Source: Chloroflexi bacterium UBA6077
GTDB lineage: Bacteria > Chloroflexota > UBA6077
Reading direction: 5' to 3'
DNA length: 64,000 bases
NCBI GenBank assembly: GCA_002436065.1
Contig: DIXP01000109.1
Location: forward strand, 21,195-85,194
Shown here: positions 47,247-56,079 of the stretch, one piece after another
Position numbering within the stretch: position 1 is the first letter of the stretch
How the letters are laid out: each line of letters opens with the position of its first letter
Translations under genes and position numbers: made by a program
The notes under the pieces: generated by a model
What the model was told of the DNA's origin: nothing
Databases searched by the model: none
The model's input: the letters and a program-made list of their open reading frames with translations, nothing else

Positions 47247-48104
47247 CTATGCTCTTGGAAATGGTTCGGCGCCCATCACCTCTTCGCCCCCAAAGCTGAA
47301 GTAGTCCAGGTACAACGGGACCGTATCGAAGTAGTCCGCTAGCGAGGTCTCTTCTACAGGAGAAATCAGCGGGCTGTTACCTATCTGGATCACTGATGCA
47401 TCAACGCTGGCTCGGATTACCTCCTGAATAGCCCTTATCGACTCAGCTTCGTCTTGGTTCAGCTCCTTGTCTTCCAGGAGTATCATCAGCTCAATATCGA
47501 ACGGTGGATTCGAGACCGTCGGCAGCCAGAATCGAAGCTGTCGAACCGCTCCATTGAAGGCATCGAAGAGCTCTGGATCCTCATCATGGAAGACCTGAAT
47601 GGCTTTGCAGACAGGCGCTTGAAACTGCGAATCCAGTGGGGCTCGAAGCGCGGGGCGGTCATATCGCCTGGCCAACCAGTCGACGAATCTCTGCAAACGC
47701 TGTGGGCTGGCAGGCCAGGCTTCTGGAGTTATCTCCAATAGGGCGGTCTTTTCGATCAGCACCCGATACCTCGCGTGTGCGACCAATCCTTGGGAGGGAT
47801 CGATGGTAAACCAGCGAGCACTGTTGTTTCGAGCGATCTTCTCCAGGAACCTTCCCTTGTGAAGCTGACAAATGAGAGCCTCTACCCGAGGTTCGTTGTC
47901 AACACTCGCTACAAGGTCACATTCTTGACTGACTAAGACAAGTCTCTCTTTCGAATCCAAATCCCGACGAATTGGAGCTGTGAGTCCATCAGCCTGGTCG
48001 CTCGAAAGGCCATTCCACAAAAAGCACACAGAGGGAGCACCGAAGAGTGCGCCCTGCCGCCAACCCTTATCCCACAGCTGGCTTCCCAAGCTGCTGTCAA
48101 CCAT
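47247..48104 (-). CDS. Hypothetical protein, third gene of the TIGR04255 operon
   Basis: A 285-residue soluble protein, not recognised as a named family. Visible features are RLVLVSQECDLVASVDNEPR (about residues 55-74), a pattern V-x-S-Q-x-C-D-x-V seen in other sporadically distributed hypothetical proteins, then VEALICQLHKG and KIARNNSARWFTIDPSQGLV. The C-terminal half is helical (LQRFVDWLARRYDRPAL). There is no signal peptide or membrane segment. The ATG overlaps the stop of the preceding HTH gene (TGATG), so translation is coupled and the product probably works with the other two. A GTG one codon earlier is an alternative start. A defence or toxin role is possible. Confidence 0.7.
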   Translation of the reverse strand: MVDSSLGSQLWDKGWRQGALFGAPSVCFLWNGLSSDQADGLTAPIRRDLDSKERLVLVSQECDLVASVDNEPRVEALICQLHKGRFLEKIARNNSARWFTIDPSQGLVAHARYRVLIEKTALLEITPEAWPASPQRLQRFVDWLARRYDRPALRAPLDSQFQAPVCKAIQVFHDEDPELFDAFNGAVRQLRFWLPTVSNPPFDIELMILLEDKELNQDEAESIRAIQEVIRASVDASVIQIGNSPLISPVEETSLADYFDTVPLYLDYFSFGGEEVMGAEPFPRA

Positions 48105-48946
48105 CACTTGGCATTCTTGGTTCTCTTGATTGGGCGAAGATGGCCTTCCTTGTAGATACCACCCTCTCGGGCAAGAGCCGCAATCTCACGTTCCTCGGCG
48201 GTTTCCGGTGTCTCAGGCATCTGCGTGAATGGCGCAGTGAAAGCGCTTGAAGTGCGTCGTCTGGATCGTTCGGTGCGCGTTAAAGCATGCGGCAACGGCC
48301 TGGCAACTGCGTACAGGCGTGCGAGGCCGATCTCGTCGTTCTCCAGCATCTGAGATGGCGTTCGCCCATCCGCGCTTCTAGGAGTGTCCAGCCAAGCACG
48401 CAGAGCATCTGCTGTCTTGCTGTACTCTGCCGCTCTTTCCAGCACTTCCCTGGTCGCCAGGATCCGTCTGGCATTATCGTCTGAGATCTTCTCGATGTCG
48501 TTCCATCTATGCAAGGTCTGCCTAGTAACGCGTAGAAGCTTCGCGACCCGCTTGTCAGATAGCCCTGTCTGCTCCTTTATCCATCGAAGGGCTGCGATCT
48601 GAGGCGGCAATTCCTCGTCCGGCCGCTCGACAGCTGCTGTTGTCACCGAGGCCTTGACCTCTTCTGGCACCCGTTTCGCTGGTTCGACAGAGGATACTGT
48701 AGCGGTGCGACGGGCCTCCCATGTGGCGACAGGTGTGCATCTTGTCCAACCATCAGTATTGCTCGCGATCCAACATCGGAAGTAGGCTCGAAGCAGCAAG
48801 TCAGCTAGAGATGCATCCTGTGGGCTAGTTGAGAGTCTGCCCTCAGTGGTAACAACACCGCATGATCCGACAGGCCCCGTGATCCGCCTCCAGATGGTTC
48901 GATCCTGAGTTTTGCTGGTGAAATCGCTGGATTCAGTCAGTTGCAT
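48104..48946 (-). CDS. XRE/ParS-like HTH protein, second gene of the TIGR04255 operon
   Basis: A 280-residue protein. The first 110 residues are not recognised. At about 115-160 lies a helix-turn-helix (LRWIKEQTGLSDKRVAKLLR, then VTRQTLHRWND). A helical segment follows (LERAAEYSKTADALRAWLDT) ending in a G-R-T-P-S-Q-M-L motif. This resembles Xre/MbcA/ParS antitoxins, where W-L-x-x-P...G-R-T-P-x-x-L-L forms the toxin-binding end. The final 60 residues are basic and Pro-rich. Start 48946 is chosen since GGAG lies nine bases upstream; an ATG at 48985 would add 13 residues. It overlaps the TIGR04255 gene by 14 bases. It is likely the regulator of the operon. Confidence 0.72.
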   Translation of the reverse strand: MQLTESSDFTSKTQDRTIWRRITGPVGSCGVVTTEGRLSTSPQDASLADLLLRAYFRCWIASNTDGWTRCTPVATWEARRTATVSSVEPAKRVPEEVKASVTTAAVERPDEELPPQIAALRWIKEQTGLSDKRVAKLLRVTRQTLHRWNDIEKISDDNARRILATREVLERAAEYSKTADALRAWLDTPRSADGRTPSQMLENDEIGLARLYAVARPLPHALTRTERSRRRTSSAFTAPFTQMPETPETAEEREIAALAREGGIYKEGHLRPIKRTKNAK

Positions 48947-49769
48947 AGCGCAGTACTCCAAATCGAGAGACGTACTCTTCAGCAACGCACCATCTGAATA
49001 GCCGATAATTCGCCCGGTTGAACTCCTTCACCCTGCGGCAGATCGACTCGATGTCAGGCAGTTCTCCGCCTTGAGTAGGAGACTCCCAGTAGGCATCCAG
49101 GTCCAGCAAGTAGAACGGTTGATCCGAAACCTCCACACCTGGCTTTGGCCTTACCACGGTACCTACGGGAAACAGACCATGCTGAATATTGATGCCATAC
49201 GCTTGATCGTAGCGGAAGACCAATTCCTGAAACGACTGACGGAGGTTTTCAGCGAATGGTGGGACAGCGAGTACACCTAGCAATTCCGGCCTTATCACAC
49301 TACTCCAGGGTAAACCAGATAATCGGATTTCGTTTATGTATCGCAGCCCGATTCGATTGATGAGGGGTGGGTTGATATGCTCCATCAGCGCGGCGAGGGC
49401 ACGTTTAAGCCGCTCCAGAAAACTGCCGAAATCACCGTAATCTCTCGTTTCGATTGCCAGGAAATCCGGGGCAAGGATGACTTTCCAGTTGTCATCCAGA
49501 TCCGCGAATTGCCAGCGATCCGCAGGTTGACCTTGCGGGAGCCGCACTCCAGATGGGACTACCTCAATGTTCACCTCAACCATGCCACCAGCAAGGATGG
49601 GGTAGTCATCCTGAATGGCTCGCTGAAACGGTGCCACATCTGATGCACTGGCAACGCTTAGCGTACGGGCGAATTTCACTTGGCAAAGTGCCAGAGTGAG
49701 TGGGGAGCTCTTGTAGACCACATGGTCTACATCGGGCAAGCCAAGCAATTCAACGAGCGACTTCTCCAC
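48933..49769 (-). CDS. TIGR04255 family protein
   Basis: A 278-residue protein from GTG 49769, with GGGAGGG just ahead. It has the family hallmarks: YKSSPLTLALCQVKFARTL near the N-terminus, DRWQFADLDDNWKVILAPDF, LAIETRDYGDFGSFLERLKR and PPLINRIGLRYINEI. TIGR04255 proteins are sporadically distributed, do not track with species phylogeny and have no assigned activity. Here it is the first gene of a tightly overlapping three-gene operon with an HTH protein and a conserved hypothetical. That is a composition expected of a mobile accessory or defence cassette. The operon has lower GC than the flanks, by eye. Confidence 0.82.
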   Translation of the reverse strand: MEKSLVELLGLPDVDHVVYKSSPLTLALCQVKFARTLSVASASDVAPFQRAIQDDYPILAGGMVEVNIEVVPSGVRLPQGQPADRWQFADLDDNWKVILAPDFLAIETRDYGDFGSFLERLKRALAALMEHINPPLINRIGLRYINEIRLSGLPWSSVIRPELLGVLAVPPFAENLRQSFQELVFRYDQAYGINIQHGLFPVGTVVRPKPGVEVSDQPFYLLDLDAYWESPTQGGELPDIESICRRVKEFNRANYRLFRWCVAEEYVSRFGVLRYATD

Positions 49770-50206
49770 TGTGCCCTCCCAACCATGCGAATCATCGACG
49801 CCATGTTACATAGCAATTTACAGTCCATATGACACTATACTTTACACAACTTCGTTGATTCTGTCCACCCCAGGCTCACGTGCTCCTTGTCGGGAAGGCC
49901 ACTAGGCTGGATTCTGCGATTCCTCGCCAATCCCCTGCCAACTCACCATATACTACTATGTGGCTCGCTTCTTGTGTAGAGTATCATGCCTCGTCCCTGA
50001 GATAAGGTTGAACCCGGGCTGCACTACTCAGGGTATCGTCCTGTGCAACAGAGAATGGGGCAAGGTGCTGCGAAATCGCTTCTGCGAATTACGCCTTCGT
50101 GACTGTGAAGCACACTGAAGGGAAAGACCCGCTTCAGCCGTTCTTTCACACATGGTATATACTCCATATCACTTGACGATGCAGCCGAGCAAGGAAGGAC
50201 AAGTCC
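49770..50206. other. Divergent AT-richer spacer
   Basis: Upstream of the TIGR04255 operon the sequence is AT-rich (TGACACTATACTTTACAC around 49830) and probably holds its promoter. On the plus strand TATACT at about 50157 may serve the XRE gene. Positions 50030-50150 may contain a highly decayed toxin (GAATTACGCCTTCGTGAC reads ELRLRD), but I could not support this. Confidence 0.45.
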
Positions 50207-50515
50207 GTGAGCAACGAGTTCGATAGCAACAGGTTCAATGACTTTCTGGAGGAGATCCGCGAGGAGGCCCGCGCCGAAGGGCCTGAAGCAGAAGCTGAAC
50301 TCGCCTTCTTTGAGGAGAGATATCGTCTGGCACGGGAACTGATGGTCCGGCGCCGGCAGCTCAAGTTGACTCAAGCGAGGCTGGCCAAGAAGTCGGGCGT
50401 TGGTCAGGCCGAGATCAGCAAGATCGAGAGCGGTCGTTCCAACCCAACCCTCGAGACATTATCTGTCCTCGCTAAGGCCCTCGATTGCCGCCTCTCCCTG
50501 GTCCCCGTTGGCTAG
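50207..50515 (+). CDS. XRE-family transcriptional regulator / HigA-like antitoxin
   Basis: A 102-residue protein from GTG 50207 with AAGGAAGGACAAG upstream. The N-terminal 45 residues are charged and helical (NDFLEEIREEARAEGPEAEA). The C-terminal half is a classic HTH (MVRRRQLKLTQARLAKKSGV, then GQAEISKIESGRSNPTLETL) ending in LAKALDCRLSLVPVG. Such proteins are usually antitoxins with a RelE/HigB toxin encoded just upstream. No intact toxin is present, only a possible decayed remnant, so this seems an orphan antitoxin. Confidence 0.85.
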   Translation: MSNEFDSNRFNDFLEEIREEARAEGPEAEAELAFFEERYRLARELMVRRRQLKLTQARLAKKSGVGQAEISKIESGRSNPTLETLSVLAKALDCRLSLVPVG

Positions 50516-50533
50516 ACCAGCATCCGGCACTGC

Positions 50534-52381
50534 CTACAGCGACGCCTCGCACCCCACCTCCCCGCAGCGTCGCAGCCACGGCAGCATCCAGTGCCGCCCA
50601 AACACCCCCAGCGCCTCCGGCAGCGTCTCCTCCATGGCCTGCGCGGCTCGGCAGAAGCCGCTCCGGGGGTCGCCCTCCCAACCCCCACCCCCGCGGACCA
50701 CCTCCATCAGCACCGCCCTATGAAAGGAAGCCTCCAGCCGATAGGACGACAGCGCCTCCCGAAGCCGGCGATCGCCGCCGCAATCCACCCTCCCCAGCAA
50801 CCGGCCCGCTGCCGCCAGCCGGTCCTCGCCCAGCCGCAGCGAGGCCAACTGCTCCCGAGCCTCACGGGATGGCTCCATCGGCGGGAAGGGCAACGTCGCC
50901 CAACTCCCGTCCGCCCCGTAACCGCAGAAGCGCAGATGGCCTCCCGCCGCCGCCTCGCCCAGCCGGTAGTACCGCGCAAGGGAAACGCCAGCCGCATCCC
51001 CACCCACAGCCCGGCAGTACTCCTCCACGGCAGAGGACACCCCTTCCGGATCCCAACTGCCCCTGGCGTAGGCGTACAGTTGAAGGGGATACAGCCACCA
51101 GGAGAGGGCCCCGAAAACCAGCGCGGACACGCTCTCCACGCCCGCTGCCCGGTAGGCCGCCAGGTCGCTCCCCACCAGAGATGGCAGGCTGGCCGGGCGG
51201 CCCAGCAGGATGGGGTCCCCATAGTACTCCAGCACGGTGACGTCCCCCCCTCGGCCAGAGACCGCCCCCCGCAGCGCCCGCATGTAGCCCTGGTTGCGGG
51301 GGCAATCCCCATCGATCGAGTGGAGGTAGCAGCGCTCCCGCGGCGCGTACAGCAGCCCGACGCCCTCCGGAGCACCCTCCACCGCCCCCAGCGACTCGTG
51401 GTACAGCAGCCCGGACACCCTTGCCCCCGGCCGGGCCGCCCTCAACCCCTCCGCCGCCGCCATGACGGCCCTCCACATCTGCTGGTGGCCCGATAGCGAT
51501 CGGCACTCCGGACAGGAGCACCAGGGGTCCTCCCTCGCGTCGTACGGCCAGAGATGGTAGAGGTCGGCGGGGGGCAGCATCTCGGCGAAGCGGCGCGCTC
51601 CCTCGGAGAGCAGCTGCAGGGTGCGAGGATTGCCCGTGCAGAAGTTGCCGTCGAGCCTGCGCGTGCCCCCCTGCATCCTGCACAGCTCCGGCTCCGCCTC
51701 TCGAAGCTCGGGCGATAGCAGCTTCGGGAGGCTGTGCCCCCCCAACTCCAGCGCGATGCCTCGGCGCTCCAGCTCCGGCAGCAGCGGCGAGATGTCCCCC
51801 GGCGGGAGGCGGTTGAAGTGGACGAACAGCCGGTTCAGCCGCATCTTCCCCATCCAGTCCACCAGATCGAGCATCTCGCCCAGCCAGTCCTGGAACGGGG
51901 CGGCACCCGGCCACCAGGAGAGGCAGCCATCGGCGATGCCCCTCTTACGGAAGGCCGGCGTGGAAAGGATAGAGACGGGCGGGGGAGGGCCATCCAGGGG
52001 GCGGACCACCTCCCCATCGTGGCCCGGCTTCACCCATCGCGCCCCCAGCACTTCCAGGAGGGCGTAGGCGGCGTGCAGCACAGCGGCGGGGCCGCCCCCG
52101 GCCACCGCGTAGCGGCGACCATCCCCCCGCACGAGGATTGCCCCCTCTGGGATCTGACCCTCCGGTGGCAGCCCCGCGCCATCGAGAGCGGTCTCCGAAC
52201 TCCCGACGTAGACCTCCAGGTCGGCCCCGGGCAGCAGCCTGGGCAGGTACCGCCCCAGCTCCTGGGCGGCAAAGCGCACCGGCGCCTCCCCGCCCAGGGC
52301 GTGGATCGCCACACCCCCCGCCCTCAGGGGCCCTTCCCCTCCTTGGGAAAATGGTGCATAAAGGGACATAACATAGTCCAT
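50534..52381 (-). CDS. DUF4838 domain-containing protein (glycoside-hydrolase-like)
   Basis: A 615-residue protein. The N-terminus holds a GH20/67-type non-catalytic fold (FAAQELGRYLPRLLPGADLE, then YALLEVLGARWVKPG). A TIM-barrel DUF4838 region follows (WLGEMLDLVDWMGKMRLNRL, FVHFNRLPP, GNFCTGNPRTLQLLSEGARR, PWCSCPECRSLSGHQQMWRA). The C-P-E-C pair could be structural. No signal peptide is present. DUF4838 proteins resemble alpha-glucuronidases, but catalytic residues are unassigned. Start 52381 is chosen because a TATAAT on the minus strand at 52409-52414 would place the transcript start between it and the upstream ATG at 52435. Confidence 0.8.
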   Translation of the reverse strand: MDYVMSLYAPFSQGGEGPLRAGGVAIHALGGEAPVRFAAQELGRYLPRLLPGADLEVYVGSSETALDGAGLPPEGQIPEGAILVRGDGRRYAVAGGGPAAVLHAAYALLEVLGARWVKPGHDGEVVRPLDGPPPPVSILSTPAFRKRGIADGCLSWWPGAAPFQDWLGEMLDLVDWMGKMRLNRLFVHFNRLPPGDISPLLPELERRGIALELGGHSLPKLLSPELREAEPELCRMQGGTRRLDGNFCTGNPRTLQLLSEGARRFAEMLPPADLYHLWPYDAREDPWCSCPECRSLSGHQQMWRAVMAAAEGLRAARPGARVSGLLYHESLGAVEGAPEGVGLLYAPRERCYLHSIDGDCPRNQGYMRALRGAVSGRGGDVTVLEYYGDPILLGRPASLPSLVGSDLAAYRAAGVESVSALVFGALSWWLYPLQLYAYARGSWDPEGVSSAVEEYCRAVGGDAAGVSLARYYRLGEAAAGGHLRFCGYGADGSWATLPFPPMEPSREAREQLASLRLGEDRLAAAGRLLGRVDCGGDRRLREALSSYRLEASFHRAVLMEVVRGGGGWEGDPRSGFCRAAQAMEETLPEALGVFGRHWMLPWLRRCGEVGCEASL

Positions 52382-52683
52382 TGAGAGCAACGATGCTGAT
52401 ACGAGCGCATTATACCATCGGCAGCACCGCCCCATTCCAATAGGATTCCCCGGTACTGTACGTCGGATCGTGGAAACGGGACGCCCGGCCTGCTGTCATG
52501 CAGAGCGTGGAGCGAAGCATCTCCAGTTGCTTCTTGTGGGCGTCCGGAATGGGGACACAGTCCCTCTTGAAGGCGGACACCTGGAGACGGTTGTCGTTGG
52601 CTCTTGACCCTCCCATTTCCCGCACTATAATCGAAGCACAAGGTGCCGCCGGAACTTCGACCGTAGATCCATGGAAGGACTCC
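52382..52683. other. Divergent promoter region of the DUF4838 and MalT-like genes
   Basis: On the minus strand a TATAAT lies at 52409-52414. On the plus strand a strong promoter lies at 52604-52631. Between them is a half-copy of the dispersed repeat (TGTCATGCAGAGCGTGGAGC at 52494). The frame of the MalT-like protein stays open back to 52498, but that part is repeat and untranscribed. Confidence 0.65.
52604..52631 (+). promoter_or_regulatory. Promoter of the MalT-like regulator gene
   Basis: TTGACC at 52604-52609, a 16-base spacer and a perfect TATAAT at 52626-52631. Transcription would start near 52638, about 46 bases before the TTG codon chosen as start. Confidence 0.75.
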
Positions 52684-55536
52684 TTGAAACCACAACGCGA
52701 GCGAGTGGATCTCCCCAGAACTTACGTCTCCCGGGCACGGCTGCTCCGCAAGCTGTCCCAGGCCGTCAAATGTAAGCTCACGGTGATCTGCGCCAACGCG
52801 GGGTATGGAAAGACCACGCTGCTGAAGGAGTTCAGCGGCTACTCCGGCCTGCGCACCGAGTGGTATTGCCTCACCAGCGCCGACCGAGACGTCGTACGGC
52901 TTGCCGATGGTTTGGGGAAGTCGCTGAGCTGCCTGGCCGGCGACCCTGAACCCGCTCGTGACGGACGCCCCTCGTCGCACCAGCCGGAGACGCCTGATGT
53001 CGCCTTCTGCAGCGAGGCACTCCTGAGACAGGCCGCCCAATTGGGACCTAAGCCCTCCCTGCTGGTGCTCGATGACTACCACAAGGCCCAGGGATCGCAT
53101 GATGTGGATCTCCTGATCACATCACTCATAGATGGTGCCCCTCCCGCACTGCGTCTCGTCATCCTCTCCCGCAAGGTCCCTCGTCTCCCCCTCGCCAACC
53201 TGATGGCCCGACAGGAGCTGTTCACGATCGCCGAGGAGGAGCTTGCCTTCACCCTGGAGGAGACATCGCGGTTCCTGCGAAGCGAGCCCGCCCTTGCGTT
53301 GGACGACGAGGCGCTCACGGTCGTACACGAGAGAACCGAGGGCTGGGCCGCCGGGCTCGCCATGGTTCTCCAATCCCTTCGGTACGGCCGCCAGGAGCGG
53401 GTGATGTCCATCATCACCGATCCCTCGGCATCGTTGTGGCTGGTCTACGACTACCTGGCCGAGGAGGTCTTCGACGAGCAGGAGCCAACCATCCAGGATT
53501 TCCTCGTCAAGACGTCGGTGCTGAACAGCATGGTCGCGCCGGTGTGCGACCACCTGCTTGGAGCGAGCACATCCCAGCTCACCCTGCTGGCGCTGGAAGA
53601 GCGCGGCCTATTTACCACAAGCGTCGGTCTGTCGAAACGGGTGTTTCGATACCACCACCTGTTCAGGGAGTTTCTCCGAGAGAAGCTCTACCAGCGCGAG
53701 TCCAGGAAGGCCGTCGAGGCTCTCCATATGAAGGCAGCCGAGTACTACGAGGGTGAGGCGTCGTGGGAGGACTGCGTTCAGCACTACGTGAAGAGTGGCG
53801 ACGTGCTGAAGGCCGCCCAGGTGGTCGAAGCGGTCGGTGAGCGGTACATCTTTTCCGGCCTGTCCCAGACGGTCGATCACTGGTTCAGCATTCTGCCGCG
53901 GGACCTGGTCGCGACGAGGCCCTGGCTTCTAGCCATCAAGGGGCGACTGGCCCACATGGCCGGCAGGACTGAAGACGCGCTGCGACTGCTGGAGCGCGCG
54001 CTGAGGCTCTTCCGTGTTGCCGGCGACAGCATCGGCCAGGCTTGGACGGCCGGAGAGATAGGCTTCGTGAGGTATCGGTGCGGGCAGCTTGGGCAATCCC
54101 TTCACCAGTTCGATCTGGCGCTCTCGCAAGCGCCTTCGGGGAACAAGCTCAGGAGCCAACTCCTCACCATGCGAGCCATATCGTATCGCGGAATGGGAAG
54201 GCTGGATGAGTCCGTCAAGGACTTCGAAGAGGCGCTGGATGAACTGGCATATGTGGACGACGAGGCGGTGCGGCTGTGGGATCAGAGCCATGCGCTGAGA
54301 GACCTGGCGATAGCCCGGATGGAGAAGGGAGAGCCGCAGGACGCCCTTTCCGATGTCCGCGAGGCGGTAGAGCTGTGCAACGCCAGCCGGATCGGTGAGC
54401 GTGAGGAATGCTGGGCCCTGGCTATGTGGGGCACCGTCCTCTGGGCCAACGGCGATTTCGAAAAGAGCATTGCATCCCTCAATCGCGCCCTCTCTCTGTG
54501 TAGCCAATTCGCCCACCACCAGGTGGACTACATTTCTCTGTGGCTGGGCAACTCCCTTCGAGATAGCGGCCACTATGCCGAGTCGGATAAGAGCTATGCG
54601 CAGAGCAAATTCGCCATGGCCGAGCATGAGAGGGCTTTCCTGGCGGTTCTCAGTGGCCGCGCCCAGTCCGCCAAGTCCATCGGCGCTCTGCTCCGCAGAC
54701 GATCCGTCCACTCGGAACGCATCGATGATAGGATCAGCGCCGGAGTGACGCTCGCCGCGGTCCTTCGGGAGTGCCATGAGCCGGAGAAAGCCCTGGAACT
54801 CATTCGAGAAGCAGTCCGGCTCACGGATGCCCACGGTTACCTGCTCCGGAAAGTAAGCGCCCTGTTGCACCAGGCGCATATCGAGTACGAGCTGTCCAGA
54901 CCAAATGAAGGCCGAGAGACACTCCGGCAAGCACTCGAGCTTGCCGCTGCCCGGGACTACCAGCACTTCTTCTGGTGGAATCCTCGAGTAGTCTCTTTCC
55001 TATGTCAGAAAGCGCTGGAAGAGGGCATATACGCCGACTACGCCTCGGGTCTGGCAAGGCAGCGGCTGAACCAGGATCCCTCGCCCGCCCCGGCATCCAT
55101 TCCGGTTGTCCAGCAAGTCAACGCCTCCAAACATGGAAGCAGCCAATCAGCGTCAACATCCCAAACGTCGACCCTACCGCTGGACCAGGCCATGGCAGGC
55201 TGTCCCGATCAGGAGCTAAGGGTCTCGCTGTCACGGGCAGTGGAGGAGGGACTTGTTGCCCCCAGCGGGGTGCAGATCCTTCGCTCCCGGTATGGCCTTT
55301 CCTGGAGAGAGATAGTGGTCCTTACTGAGTACTATTTCCGCCCTCGCAAAGAGCCGGGAGTTGTGGTTACCATCTCCCGACGAGAGTGTGCCCAGCGGCT
55401 CTTCATCTCCGAGAACACGGTCCGGTGCCACATCAACAGCATCCGGAGCAAGCTGGGGTTGCCGCCTCGATCAACCGGCGAGCAGCTCTTCGAGTGGGCC
55501 GTCGAGGCCGGGCTGCTGCCCACCAGGGGCGTGTAG
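52684..55536 (+). CDS. MalT-like (STAND ATPase) LuxR-family transcriptional activator
   Basis: About 950 residues from TTG 52684, with GGAAGGA ahead; upstream in-frame ATGs lie before the promoter. The N-terminus reads LPRTYVSRARLLRKLSQAVK. The STAND NTPase has Walker A LTVICANAGYGKTTLLKEF and a Walker B-like SLLVLDDYHKAQGSHDVDLL. FRYHHLFREFLREKL is the conserved MalT arm motif. A long TPR-like helical region follows (MAGRTEDALRLLERALRLFR, AISYRGMGRLDESVKDFEEA, and more). The C-terminal LuxR-type HTH is RRECAQRLFISENTVRCHIN, SIRSKLGL. It is probably an ATP- and ligand-controlled activator. Target genes are not evident; the dehydrogenase operon downstream is one candidate. Confidence 0.88.
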   Translation: MKPQRERVDLPRTYVSRARLLRKLSQAVKCKLTVICANAGYGKTTLLKEFSGYSGLRTEWYCLTSADRDVVRLADGLGKSLSCLAGDPEPARDGRPSSHQPETPDVAFCSEALLRQAAQLGPKPSLLVLDDYHKAQGSHDVDLLITSLIDGAPPALRLVILSRKVPRLPLANLMARQELFTIAEEELAFTLEETSRFLRSEPALALDDEALTVVHERTEGWAAGLAMVLQSLRYGRQERVMSIITDPSASLWLVYDYLAEEVFDEQEPTIQDFLVKTSVLNSMVAPVCDHLLGASTSQLTLLALEERGLFTTSVGLSKRVFRYHHLFREFLREKLYQRESRKAVEALHMKAAEYYEGEASWEDCVQHYVKSGDVLKAAQVVEAVGERYIFSGLSQTVDHWFSILPRDLVATRPWLLAIKGRLAHMAGRTEDALRLLERALRLFRVAGDSIGQAWTAGEIGFVRYRCGQLGQSLHQFDLALSQAPSGNKLRSQLLTMRAISYRGMGRLDESVKDFEEALDELAYVDDEAVRLWDQSHALRDLAIARMEKGEPQDALSDVREAVELCNASRIGEREECWALAMWGTVLWANGDFEKSIASLNRALSLCSQFAHHQVDYISLWLGNSLRDSGHYAESDKSYAQSKFAMAEHERAFLAVLSGRAQSAKSIGALLRRRSVHSERIDDRISAGVTLAAVLRECHEPEKALELIREAVRLTDAHGYLLRKVSALLHQAHIEYELSRPNEGRETLRQALELAAARDYQHFFWWNPRVVSFLCQKALEEGIYADYASGLARQRLNQDPSPAPASIPVVQQVNASKHGSSQSASTSQTSTLPLDQAMAGCPDQELRVSLSRAVEEGLVAPSGVQILRSRYGLSWREIVVLTEYYFRPRKEPGVVVTISRRECAQRLFISENTVRCHINSIRSKLGLPPRSTGEQLFEWAVEAGLLPTRGV

Positions 55537-55621
55537 CACCGCTCCCACGCCTCGGTGCGAGCGGCGTTCTGTCGATCTCGCCATTCCCTGCACTTGTAGT
55601 ACCCCTGCTTTCGTACCCCTT

Positions 55622-55639
55622 ATCGTACCGCGGTACGAT
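55622..55639. promoter_or_regulatory. Perfect 18-bp palindrome ATCGTACCGCGGTACGAT
   Basis: A two-fold symmetric site with an extra half-site TCGTACC about 15 bases upstream (55609). It lies 190 bases before the excisionase-like gene and the dehydrogenase operon and is a good operator candidate. The bound protein is unknown. Confidence 0.5.
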
Positions 55640-55826
55640 GCGCCCCCCTCTCAAGCCATGGACAATGGTCACGCTGCCGCCCTGGCCCCGGTAACGTAGG
55701 GCAGTGGGCTTGTCCCCTGCCGCCCGGTGGTCACCACGACCCGACTATGCGCCATACCAACGATGCCCGCCGAAGCCAGCGTAATGGAGCGTCTGCGCGA
55801 GTAGCTTCTCAACTCAGGAGGCCCTC

Positions 55827-56078
55827 ATGCTGACCGACAACCCGAAATTGTCGTGGGGTTTCTCCACGCGCTCTTTCGTGAACGTGGTGCAGGCTGCCAT
55901 GCTGCTGCGCGTCAGCGAGTCGACGGTTCGCCGCCGCTGCCGCCTGGGACTTCTTCCAGCCATTCGCAGTGGACGGGAGTGGCAGGTGGAACTGGAGGCG
56001 CTTCGCCAGCTTGCCAACGAGCCCGTTCCGAATGCCGCTGGCCGAGGGCAAGAGAATAGACCGGAAAGGAGATCATAG
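55827..56078 (+). CDS. Excisionase/MerR-like helix-turn-helix protein
   Basis: An 83-residue protein with one winged-helix: FVNVVQAAMLLRVSESTVRR, then RCRLGLLPAIRSGREWQVEL. This pattern is typical of HTH_17/excisionase-family DNA-binding proteins. AGGAGG lies upstream of the ATG. Its stop is one base before the E1alpha start codon, so it is part of the dehydrogenase operon and is more likely a local regulator than a phage excisionase. No integrase or attachment site was seen. Confidence 0.8.
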   Translation: MLTDNPKLSWGFSTRSFVNVVQAAMLLRVSESTVRRRCRLGLLPAIRSGREWQVELEALRQLANEPVPNAAGRGQENRPERRS

Positions 56079-56079
56079 T

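Noticed and set aside
50030..50200. Decayed RelE/HigB-like toxin gene before the XRE antitoxin
   Set aside because: Only ELRLRD-like and FFH-like words in different frames; too weak to annotate.
55827..56078. Phage or integrative-element excisionase
   Set aside because: No integrase, attachment site or phage gene nearby; it abuts E1alpha in an operon, so a local regulator is more likely.
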